Source of the DNA: Williamsia maris
Lineage (GTDB): Bacteria > Actinomycetota > Actinomycetes > Mycobacteriales > Mycobacteriaceae
Length of the DNA: 64,000 bases
Direction: 5' to 3'
Assembly: GCF_024171815.1 (NCBI RefSeq)
Contig: NZ_JAMTCJ010000001.1
Location: 806,001-870,000, forward strand
The translations under genes were made by a program, and so were the position numbers. Numbering within the stretch: position 1 is the stretch's first letter; the number at the start of each line of letters is the position of its first letter. The notes beneath the pieces were generated by a model. That model was not told the origin of the DNA. It saw only the letters and a list, made by a program, of their open reading frames with translations, and did no database searches. Below, one piece after another: positions 15,652 to 22,950 of the stretch.

Positions 15652-17057
15652 GCCGTGATCCTCGCATCTCCGTGCCTGCGCGGAGGGCTCATCGCCGGCG
15701 CCACGATCGCGGCCAGCACGGCCACGGTGGCCAGCGCCCACCACGCGTGCTGGAACGCCGGATGCGCCTCGTCGAATCCGCGCGGTGTCCCCAACACCGC
15801 AACCAGCAGGGCGACACCGAGCGCCGTGCCGATCTGCCTGCTCATGTTGACCACCGCGCTACCGGTCGCGGTCTGCGCCGGCGGCAGATCGGAGGTGGCC
15901 GACGACAGGATGGTGGGGAGGGCGAGACCGATACCGGCACCACCGATCAGCAGGCTGGGCAGGAGGTCGGTCAGGTAGTCGGGCTGTGCGCCGACCTGTA
16001 GCGAGACCAACACCGCGCTGCACGCCATGAGAGAGCACCCCGCGGCGACGATCACCCCGACCGGGACCCGTGCCGCCAGTTTGTGTCCCACGATCGTGAA
16101 CAGCGGGACCATCAGCGGTCCGGGGACCACCGCGAACCCCGTCTTGATCGCCGAGTAGTCCCACACCTGTTGCATCCAGAGGATGTTCGTCAGGAGCGAT
16201 GCGGCGAACGGTACCGAGAACAGCACCGCGGTGATGTTGGCGAACGAGAACGCCCGCACCCGCATCAGCGCCGGGTCGATGACCGGCGAGGGGTGCCGAC
16301 CGGATCGGAGGACGAACCCGATCAGCGCGGCGGCCGCGATGACCCACGACGTGGTGATCCTGGGGTCGGTCCACCCCCAGGTGGTGCCCTCGACCAACGC
16401 CAAAGTCAACGCCGCGATCGCGATCGCCAGCAACACCGCGCCCAGCACGTCGGGGATGCGCGTGACCTTCTCGTCGCGGGAACGGGGAACCACCACGGCG
16501 GCCGCGACCAGTGCGGCGACACCGATCGGCACGTTCACCAGGAACACCCAGCGCCACGACGCCTCGACGAGGACCCCACCCACCGCGGGCCCCAGGGCCG
16601 CGGCGAGCGCGCCGGTGGCCGCCCAGATCCGTACCGACCTCGCCCGCAGCTCCGGCGGGGCCGCAGCCACGACCAGCCCGAGGCTCGCGGGGGTGAGGAT
16701 GGCCGCGCCGATGGCCTGCACCGCACGGAACGCGACCAGCCACCAGATCCCGCCACTGGCCGCACACGCTGCACTCGCGACCACGAACAGGGCCAGGCCG
16801 AACAGGAAGCTCCCCTTGCGGCCGTAACGATCGGCAAGTCGACCCGCTGGCACCAGCAGCGCGGCGTAGATGATGGTGTACGCGTTGAGGATCCAGGACA
16901 GCTCGGACAGGCCGACCCCGTCGAAGTCACGCCCGATGTCGTCGAACGCGACGTTGACGATGAAGACGTCGAGGCTGGCCATGAACGCCGCCAACGAGAG
17001 AACACCGAGGATCACACCGGGCCGCCGTGTCCGCACGGGGTCCGCGACCACGGTCAC
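15648..17057 (-). CDS. DHA2-family MFS exporter
   Basis: This protein of about 469 residues has around 14 transmembrane helices. The DHA2 hallmarks are LDVFIVNVAFDDIGRDF in helix 1, LADRYGRKGSFLFG between helices 2 and 3, and LGPAVGGVLVEASWRWVFLVNVPIG. It is a probable proton-driven drug or metabolite exporter. The start was placed at GTG 17057 (VTVVADPV); another in-frame GTG lies at 17051. Neither has a strong ribosome site. A nine-codon upstream frame (17054-17080) ends in the GTGA at this start, which would couple the two. It diverges from the HxlR gene across a region with a 14-bp palindrome, the likely operator. Confidence 0.85.
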   Translation of the reverse strand: MTVVADPVRTRRPGVILGVLSLAAFMASLDVFIVNVAFDDIGRDFDGVGLSELSWILNAYTIIYAALLVPAGRLADRYGRKGSFLFGLALFVVASAACAASGGIWWLVAFRAVQAIGAAILTPASLGLVVAAAPPELRARSVRIWAATGALAAALGPAVGGVLVEASWRWVFLVNVPIGVAALVAAAVVVPRSRDEKVTRIPDVLGAVLLAIAIAALTLALVEGTTWGWTDPRITTSWVIAAAALIGFVLRSGRHPSPVIDPALMRVRAFSFANITAVLFSVPFAASLLTNILWMQQVWDYSAIKTGFAVVPGPLMVPLFTIVGHKLAARVPVGVIVAAGCSLMACSAVLVSLQVGAQPDYLTDLLPSLLIGGAGIGLALPTILSSATSDLPPAQTATGSAVVNMSRQIGTALGVALLVAVLGTPRGFDEAHPAFQHAWWALATVAVLAAIVAPAMSPPRRHGDARITA

Positions 17058-17110
17058 CGGTCGCGCATCGCTTCGCTCATGCGAGGACGCTATCCATACC
17101 GATCCTCTTT

Positions 17111-17124
17111 CGCAACTGGTTGCG
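17111..17124. promoter_or_regulatory. Palindrome in the exporter/HxlR divergent promoter
   Basis: CGCAAC at 17111-17116 and GTTGCG at 17119-17124 form perfect 6-bp arms around TG. The site lies midway between the divergent starts at 17057 and 17187. It is the natural candidate binding site for the adjacent HxlR-type repressor. Confidence 0.45.
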
Positions 17125-17186
17125 CTACGGGTACGGGGTACGTAGTGTGGCGTCGCCATCGCACCCGACCGGTTGGGAGATGAGGT

Positions 17187-17699
17187 ATGGCCACCACTGC
17201 GCGCTCGGCGTGCCCGTTGAACATGTCACTCGAACTGGTCGGGGACCGCTGGACGCTGCTGATTCTGCGCGACATGATCTTTCGCGACCGTCGACAGTTC
17301 CGTGAGCTGCTCGCGAACTCCACCGAGGGCATCGCGTCCAACGTCCTCGCGACCCGACTCGAGTCCCTTGTCGACGCCGACATCCTCACCAAGGCACCGC
17401 ACCTCGGACACAAGCAGAAGATCGTCTACAGCCTCACCGACCGTGGGGTGGACCTGCTGCCGGCGATGATCCAGCTCGGGGCGTGGGGCGCGACGCACAC
17501 CTCGTCACCGGCGCCCATCGCGCTGTGGTTCCGGATCGCCGCGGCAGCAGGGCCCGAGGTCTGGCACCAGCTCACCGACGAACTGCGTGCCCGGCATCGC
17601 GATCAACAGCCGGCCGACCCGAGCGTGGAACCGACGTTCTCTCGCCTGGCGGCCGAGTTCCGCAGGGCGACGACAGCCGGAACCTCCTCGGCTACCTGA
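17187..17699 (+). CDS. HxlR-family winged-helix regulator
   Basis: This 170-residue protein has the HxlR signature: ACPLNMSLELVGDRWTLLILRDMIF, RRQFRELLANSTEGIASNVLATRLESLVDADIL and YSLTDRGVDLLP. The near-N-terminal Cys9 is the position that often senses thiol or electrophile stress in this family. ATG 17187 has GGGAGATGAGG just upstream. It is divergent from the DHA2 exporter, which it probably represses. Its 3' end overlaps the convergent OpuB binding-protein gene by 8 nt. Confidence 0.88.
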   Translation: MATTARSACPLNMSLELVGDRWTLLILRDMIFRDRRQFRELLANSTEGIASNVLATRLESLVDADILTKAPHLGHKQKIVYSLTDRGVDLLPAMIQLGAWGATHTSSPAPIALWFRIAAAAGPEVWHQLTDELRARHRDQQPADPSVEPTFSRLAAEFRRATTAGTSSAT

Positions 17700-18678
17700 C
17701 CAGCTTCTCGCTCTTCAGCCAGTCCCAGGCGACCGTTGCCGGGTCCTCACCATCGATGTCGACCTTGCCGTTGAGGTCCTGCATCAGCGAGTCGTTCAAC
17801 CGCGTGGAGATCTTGGCGATCAGTGGTGCGATCTCCGGGTACTTCTCGTTGATCGAGGACCGCAGGACGGCAGTCCCGCTGTAGGGCAGGAAGTACTTCT
17901 TGTCGTCGTCGAGCACCGTGAGGCTGAGGTTCTTCACCCGGCCGTCGGTGGTGTAGACCTCGCCGAAGTTGCAGGGCGCGCTCCTGGCCACCGACGTGTA
18001 GATGACGCCGGCGTCCATCCGGGTCACGTTGCCTGCAGGCACCCCGTCGGGTGAGTTGTACGGGATCCCGTACTTCTCGAGCATCGGCAGGAATCCGTCC
18101 GAGCGACTGAAGAACTCGTCGTCGACGCAGAACGTGCGGTCGCGGACCGGCAGCTTCGCGACATCGGACAACGACTTCACCTTGCGACGCCCAGCCGTGG
18201 GCCCCGACGCCGCGAAGGCGTACGTGTCGTTGAAGTTCGCCGGCGGCAACCAGTCGAGGTCGTGGGTCTTCTTCTCGATGTCGCGGACCTTCTGCCACAG
18301 TTCGGTCGGATCCGCGATCGTCTCGGTCTGCCCCTGATAGGTGACCCAGCCGGTACCGGTGTACTCCCACAGGATGTCGGCGTCACCGTTGAGCTGCGCC
18401 TGACGCGAGGACGCCGAGCCGGGTGCACCGGTCAGGTCGGTGACCTCCGCGCCTGCAGAGGCGAGGTAGGAGGCGGTGATCTTGCCCAGCAGGACGCCCT
18501 CGGTGAAGCTCTTCGAGGTGACGACGATCTTCGCGCCGTCCAGCGGCTTCTGGCCGTCGGCCAACGAGCCCTTGGTGAACGTGCCCGAGGAGCTGACGAG
18601 TCCACATCCGGCGACGAGCATCAACGACGCGGCGAGCACCGCGATCGCTGCGGTGGTCCTTGTACGACGCGAGGTCAT
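17692..18678 (-). CDS. Glycine betaine/choline-type ABC binding lipoprotein (OpuBC/OsmX type)
   Basis: This 328-residue lipoprotein has the lipobox LVAGC (Cys25). The mature part has the OpuAC/OsmF-type features KIVVTSKSFTEGVLLGKI, QLNGDADILWEYTGTGW and VYTTDGRVKNLSLTVLDDDKKYFLPY. It should bind quaternary amines such as glycine betaine, choline or carnitine on the cell surface. It is the last gene of a four-gene operon in which every junction is an ATGA overlap. Confidence 0.9.
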   Translation of the reverse strand: MTSRRTRTTAAIAVLAASLMLVAGCGLVSSSGTFTKGSLADGQKPLDGAKIVVTSKSFTEGVLLGKITASYLASAGAEVTDLTGAPGSASSRQAQLNGDADILWEYTGTGWVTYQGQTETIADPTELWQKVRDIEKKTHDLDWLPPANFNDTYAFAASGPTAGRRKVKSLSDVAKLPVRDRTFCVDDEFFSRSDGFLPMLEKYGIPYNSPDGVPAGNVTRMDAGVIYTSVARSAPCNFGEVYTTDGRVKNLSLTVLDDDKKYFLPYSGTAVLRSSINEKYPEIAPLIAKISTRLNDSLMQDLNGKVDIDGEDPATVAWDWLKSEKLVR

Positions 18679-19412
18679 GCCACTCCTCGTGGGGTTGCGA
18701 CGAGTTCGAACAGTCGTCCGAGCCAGTCGATCGTCATCGCCAGCAGGCCCACCAGGATGGCGCCGGAGATGAGCAGTTTCGGTAGGAACAACGTCACACC
18801 GGTCGTGATCAGGGTGCCGAGGCTCGTCGCGCCGATGAAGGTGCTGAGCGTGGCGGTACCGACGAGGATCACCAGCGCGGTACGGACGCCGTTGAGGATG
18901 ACCGGGACGGCCAGCGGCAGTTCGACCTGGATCAGGGTGCGGAACGACGAGTAGCCGATACCGCGGGAGGCCTCGATGGTGCGTTGGTCGACCTGACGCA
19001 GCCCGATGATCGTGTTCTGCAGGATCGGCAGGATCGCGTAGACCACCAGACCCAGTACCGCGGTGCGGAATCCGGTGCCCAGCCAGAACGTGAACAGCAC
19101 GATGAGGCCGACGGCGGGAGCCGCCTGACCGATGTTGGCGATGTTGACCACGATCGGGCTGAGCCACTTGGCCGCCTCCCGCGTGAGCAGGATCCCGAGC
19201 GGGATGGCGATCACGACCACGATGACCGTGGAGACCAGGGTCAGCTTGATGTGGTCGACGATGGTCGACTCCAGGGTCGACCAGGCCAGCGAGGCGTTCT
19301 CGGTCGTGGTGAACGTCGTCGAGTTGTACCAGATCGCGTATCCGACACCGATGACGATGATGATCAGCGGCTCGAACCAGACGTCGACCGGAATGCGGCG
19401 CAACCGGTTCAT
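18675..19412 (-). CDS. OpuB/ProW-type ABC permease
   Basis: This 245-residue membrane protein begins MNRLRRIPVDVWFEPL. It has about six helices, with RGIGYSSFRTLIQVELPLAVPVILNGVRTALVI as the EAA-type loop and GATSLGTLITTG after it. It pairs with the second permease at 20668-21312 and the ATPase. ATG 19412 overlaps the ATPase stop, and its own stop overlaps the binding-protein start. Confidence 0.9.
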   Translation of the reverse strand: MNRLRRIPVDVWFEPLIIIVIGVGYAIWYNSTTFTTTENASLAWSTLESTIVDHIKLTLVSTVIVVVIAIPLGILLTREAAKWLSPIVVNIANIGQAAPAVGLIVLFTFWLGTGFRTAVLGLVVYAILPILQNTIIGLRQVDQRTIEASRGIGYSSFRTLIQVELPLAVPVILNGVRTALVILVGTATLSTFIGATSLGTLITTGVTLFLPKLLISGAILVGLLAMTIDWLGRLFELVATPRGVA

Positions 19413-20671
19413 GACGCCGAGGTCGGATCGGCCGGTTCGCCGGATCCGTCCTGGTAGTTCGCGTAGGAGGTCTGCGCCTCGTCGGACCGTGCGTCCGCGA
19501 GCTGACCGCGGATCACGTCCATCACGACGGCGATCGTCAGGGCGCCCTTGACCGCGCCGCGCCCGTCGGTGACCAGCACGCCGCCCTGACTGGCGGCGAG
19601 CATCGAGTCCAACGCGTCGTTGAGCGTGGCGGACTGGGCCACCGTCGGCAGGCGACGGTCGACGTAGTCGGAGACGGCGTCTTTGGTCTTCAGTTCGTCG
19701 AGCGACGGCCACGCGCGCGGGGTCCCGTCCTCGTTGACGACGACGACCCAGGTGTGGCCCTCGGCGCGGGCCTGGTTGATCACCTCGGTCGAGGACTGCC
19801 CGACGCGGGCGGTCAGCACCGGGTTGTGGTTCACGTCCTTGACCCTCGACAGCGTGAGGTGCGCGAGCGTCGCGCCGGAGCCGACGAACTCCTCGACGAA
19901 CGGCGTCGCCGGGTTGGCGAGGATCTCCTCGGGGGCTGCGAACTGCTCGACGTGGCCACCCTCGGAGAAGATGCAGACCTTGTCGCCGAGCTTCGTCGCC
20001 TCCTCGAAGTCGTGGGTCACGATGGCGATGGTCTTGCCCAGCTCGTGCTGGATCGCGATGAGGCTGTCCTGCAACCGAACCCGGGTGATCGGGTCGACGG
20101 CGCCGAACGGCTCGTCCATCAGCAACACGGGCGGGTCGGCGGCGAGTGCCCGCGCCACGCCGACACGCTGCTGCTGGCCGCCGGACATGTCCTTCGGCAG
20201 GCGGTCGGCGAAGGTCGCGGCGTCGAGTCCGACCAGGTCGAGCAGGTACTCGGTGCGGTCGGCGATCTTCTTCTTGTCCCAGCCCAGCACGCGGGGCAGC
20301 GCTCCGATGTTCTTCGACACCGACCAGTGCGGGAAGAGGCCGCCCGACTGGATGACGTAGCCGATGGACTGCCGCAGCTTGTCGGGGTTCTCCCCCGTCA
20401 CGTCCCGGTCGCCGATGTAGATGCGACCCTGCGTGGGCTCGATGAGCCGGTTGATCATCTTCAGCGTCGTGGTCTTGCCACACCCCGACGGTCCGACGAA
20501 AGCGACGATGTCGCCGGCGTCGAGCTGCAGGTCGAGCTTCTCCACGGCCGGTGCGTCGGTTCCCTTGTACTGCTTGACGACACCGTCGAGTCGGATCGTG
20601 GCGCCGGTGACCGTACGCTCTGTCTTCCCGGCCCCCGCGGGGGTGTTCGGCGAGGTGCTCGCTGCGGTCAT
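19409..20671 (-). CDS. OpuB/ProV-type ABC ATPase with CBS domain
   Basis: This 420-residue protein has the Walker A GPSGCGKTTT, MSGGQQQRVGVARA and LLMDEPFGAVDP in its ABC domain (about residues 28-265). A C-terminal CBS region follows, with TVAQSATLNDALDSML and GGVLVTDGRGAVKGALT. In this family CBS domains sense ionic strength or c-di-AMP and gate transport. The last 40 residues are polar. ATG 20671 overlaps the upstream permease stop by 4 nt. Confidence 0.9.
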   Translation of the reverse strand: MTAASTSPNTPAGAGKTERTVTGATIRLDGVVKQYKGTDAPAVEKLDLQLDAGDIVAFVGPSGCGKTTTLKMINRLIEPTQGRIYIGDRDVTGENPDKLRQSIGYVIQSGGLFPHWSVSKNIGALPRVLGWDKKKIADRTEYLLDLVGLDAATFADRLPKDMSGGQQQRVGVARALAADPPVLLMDEPFGAVDPITRVRLQDSLIAIQHELGKTIAIVTHDFEEATKLGDKVCIFSEGGHVEQFAAPEEILANPATPFVEEFVGSGATLAHLTLSRVKDVNHNPVLTARVGQSSTEVINQARAEGHTWVVVVNEDGTPRAWPSLDELKTKDAVSDYVDRRLPTVAQSATLNDALDSMLAASQGGVLVTDGRGAVKGALTIAVVMDVIRGQLADARSDEAQTSYANYQDGSGEPADPTSAS

Positions 20672-21312
20672 GACAGTCCCTTTGCAATCGTGAGGCGTCC
20701 GAGGAGCACCAGCAGTGCGTCGAACACCAAGGCGATGATGACGATGAGAATCGTTCCGGTGAGGGCCATCGCGAGAGCGTTGGCGCCACCGAGTCGTGAG
20801 AGTCCGTTGAAGATCAGGGAGCCGAGTCCGGGTCCGAGCACGTAGGCGACGATCGCGGCCACGCCGACGATCATCTGCGTCGACACGCGGATGCCGGTGA
20901 GGATGATCGGCCACGCGATGGGCAGCTCGACGGTGAGCAGGATCCGCCAGCGCGACAACCCGATCCCCTGGGCCGACTCCACCACGGTCGCGGGCACCGA
21001 CCGCAGGCCGACGATCGCGTTGCCGATCACGGGGAGCGCCGCGAAGAACGCCAGCATGATGAACGACGGGACGACGCCGAGGCCGAACGGCACGATCAGC
21101 AGCGCGAGCAGCGCCAGCGACGGGATCGTCAGTGCGACGCGGCTCGTCGTCAGCGTCAGCGCGGAGGCCAACGGCAGTCGGTAGACGGCGGCGGCGATGA
21201 CCACCGCGATCACCGAACCCACCACCAGGGTCTGTAGTGCGAGCGACGCGTGTTGGTAGGTCAGGAAGGCGAGGAACCCCACCCGCCCGTGTATGTAGCC
21301 CCAGAGATCCAC
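20668..21312 (-). CDS. OpuB/ProW-type ABC permease, first gene of the operon
   Basis: This 214-residue permease carries GLRSVPATVVESAQGIGLSRWRILLTVELPIAWPIILTG, the EAA loop, and about six helices. The start is GTG 21312 (MDLWGYIHGR). It is the first gene of the minus-strand operon permease, ATPase, permease, binding protein. That order matches OpuB/ProU-like solute importers with two different permease subunits. Confidence 0.88.
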   Translation of the reverse strand: MDLWGYIHGRVGFLAFLTYQHASLALQTLVVGSVIAVVIAAAVYRLPLASALTLTTSRVALTIPSLALLALLIVPFGLGVVPSFIMLAFFAALPVIGNAIVGLRSVPATVVESAQGIGLSRWRILLTVELPIAWPIILTGIRVSTQMIVGVAAIVAYVLGPGLGSLIFNGLSRLGGANALAMALTGTILIVIIALVFDALLVLLGRLTIAKGLS

Positions 21313-21601
21313 TGGCTTCCCGTCATTGGTGCATCATCGAGCGCCGCGGCCGCGGAGACGTCTGACTCCGGACGTGGGGCGTTGAGTGAAGAGAACGTAT
21401 CCAACGGCCGCATGATCGGGCACTATTTACCGAGGGTCACGATTGGGTCGACGGGGCAAGGCCCCCAGCACCTCCCGCAGCTACCTGCGGCGATGTTGGC
21501 GCCCGCAATTGGTCAATATTTTCGATCAGACTGATCGCAATGTGGGCTGTCGCGCACGGTGATTCACTCCCGACGGTGCGGGGACCGAGTGCCCGCCGAG
21601 G
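21313..21601 (-). promoter_or_regulatory. Leader/promoter region of the OpuB-type operon
   Basis: This 289-bp stretch holds no convincing gene. It contains a perfect palindrome, CGATCAG-A-CTGATCG, at 21523-21537, with a TTGCGA element on its distal (minus-strand upstream) side. Two hairpins lie further down the leader: CCGCAG/CTGCGG at 21475-21490 and GGGGC/GCCCC at 21453-21465. The palindrome is a candidate operator. The hairpins could fold in the untranslated leader, but I could not match them to a known riboswitch. Confidence 0.4.
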
Positions 21602-22465
21602 TCAGGCGGCGATGGCCACGAAGCGGGTGAGGGCGGCGGCCAGTTCATCCGGTTGCTCCAACGGGATGATGTGACCGCAGTCGGGTATCGACGCCCTGGA
21701 CAGGTTGTCGGCTACGCACACCAGTTGGTCGCCGATCGCCTCTCCGACGACACCGCCCGCCACAGCAAGTGTGGGCGCGGTCAGCCGGCGCGTCTGCAGT
21801 GCCGAGGACAGCAGTTCGGCGTTGCGCTCTGCCACACGGTAGGTCTCGAATCCAGCCCGTAGCGACGCCGCTCCGGAGTGGGCACGGATGAAGGCGGACC
21901 GCGCCTGCGCACCGATGTCGTGTCGCACGCTCGGACCCTGCAGAAACCAGCTGAGGTACTCGGCCTCGTGCCCTTCCACCACGGCCTCGGCGAGTCCCGG
22001 CACCGCATGGAATCCGAACCACCACGGCGGGCCTGCGGACAGGAACGCCTCGGCCCCCGGCAGTCCCGGCAGGAGTCCTTCCATCACCACGAGTCGATGG
22101 ACCCGGTCGGGAGCTGTCAGACCGACGTGGACCGCCGGTGCGACACCGGCATCGATCCCGACCACGCTCGCGGTGGTGACGTCGAGGGCGTCGAGGAGAC
22201 CGGTGACGTCAGCGGCGAGTGTCGCCATGTCGTAGCCGAAGCGTGGACGGTCGCCGCCACCGATGCCGCGTCGGTTCGGCGCGATCACCCGGAATCCGTT
22301 CCGGGCGAGGACTCGACCCACCGGTCGCCACACTTCCCAGGTGTGTGGCCATCCGTGCAGCAGCACAACGTGTGCGCCGTCGACCGGTCCGGCGAGGGCC
22401 ACCTCCACCGTCACACCGTTCGTTCCGATCATCTGCGTGGTGAAATCGTCGTCCGGTTGAGACAT
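21602..22465 (-). CDS. Alpha/beta hydrolase (epoxide-hydrolase-like, Asp nucleophile)
   Basis: This 287-residue alpha/beta-hydrolase has the oxyanion motif LLHGWPHTWEVWRPV, then RRGIGGGDRP. The nucleophile elbow VVGIDAGVAP provides Asp, and the catalytic His is in IPDCGHIIPLEQP. The Asp nucleophile and HGWP motif point to an epoxide hydrolase-like or fluoroacetate-dehalogenase-like enzyme. It is divergent from an HxlR-type regulator 100 bp away, which probably controls it. The substrate is not known. Confidence 0.82.
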   Translation of the reverse strand: MSQPDDDFTTQMIGTNGVTVEVALAGPVDGAHVVLLHGWPHTWEVWRPVGRVLARNGFRVIAPNRRGIGGGDRPRFGYDMATLAADVTGLLDALDVTTASVVGIDAGVAPAVHVGLTAPDRVHRLVVMEGLLPGLPGAEAFLSAGPPWWFGFHAVPGLAEAVVEGHEAEYLSWFLQGPSVRHDIGAQARSAFIRAHSGAASLRAGFETYRVAERNAELLSSALQTRRLTAPTLAVAGGVVGEAIGDQLVCVADNLSRASIPDCGHIIPLEQPDELAAALTRFVAIAA

Positions 22466-22486
22466 ATCGGTAACTCGCCTTCATCA

Positions 22487-22503
22487 GGTATCCATTGGTT
22501 ACC
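22487..22503. promoter_or_regulatory. Imperfect palindrome between hydrolase and HxlR genes
   Basis: GGTATCC at 22487-22493 and GGTTACC at 22497-22503 are inverted arms with one mismatch around ATT. A further half site, GGTAAC, lies at 22469-22474, next to the hydrolase start. The repeated half sites in a divergent promoter suggest the operator of the neighbouring HxlR regulator. Confidence 0.4.
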
Positions 22504-22565
22504 CTCATGGTTCGCGACCGTTGCGGTCGTCACAAGAAGGCACTTCGGAGGAAGGTGGTGAGCCC

Positions 22566-22943
22566 GTGGTCACCGCCTCGTGTGCCGTCGGAGATTTGTT
22601 CGATCCCGCCTGCCCGACCCGTCAACTCCTCGATCGCATCGGGGACAAGTGGACATCGATGATCGTCAAGCAGCTGTCCGAACGCCACCCTGATGGCGCC
22701 CGGTTCGCCGAACTCCGTCGGGCCACTCCCGGCATCAGTCAGAAGATGCTCTCGCAGACCCTGCAGCGCCTCGTGGCCGATGGCCTGGTGGACCGCGAGG
22801 TCACCCCGTCGACGCCGCCGGCTGTTCGGTATCGCCTGACATCGCTCGGCCTGTCCCTCGACGGCCCACTGTCGGTCGTTCGAGCCTGGGCCGAAGAACA
22901 CATGCGCGAGATCGACGACCATCGGCGTTCGACGGCGGACTGA
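22566..22943 (+). CDS. HxlR-family winged-helix regulator
   Basis: This 125-residue protein carries DPACPTRQLLDRIGDKWTSMIVKQLSERH, RFAELRRATPGISQKMLSQTLQRLVADGLVDREV and YRLTSLGLSL, the full HxlR winged helix. Cysteines occur at the N-terminus (ASCAVG, PACP), as in redox-sensing relatives. GTG 22566 was chosen because GGAGGAAGG lies upstream; a TTG at 22521 would add 15 residues. It probably regulates the divergent hydrolase. Confidence 0.82.
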   Translation: MVTASCAVGDLFDPACPTRQLLDRIGDKWTSMIVKQLSERHPDGARFAELRRATPGISQKMLSQTLQRLVADGLVDREVTPSTPPAVRYRLTSLGLSLDGPLSVVRAWAEEHMREIDDHRRSTAD

Positions 22944-22950
22944 GGTCCCG

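Noticed and set aside
21313-21601. Known riboswitch upstream of the OpuB-type operon
   Set aside because: I could not match the hairpins to the conserved core of any riboswitch class from the sequence alone.
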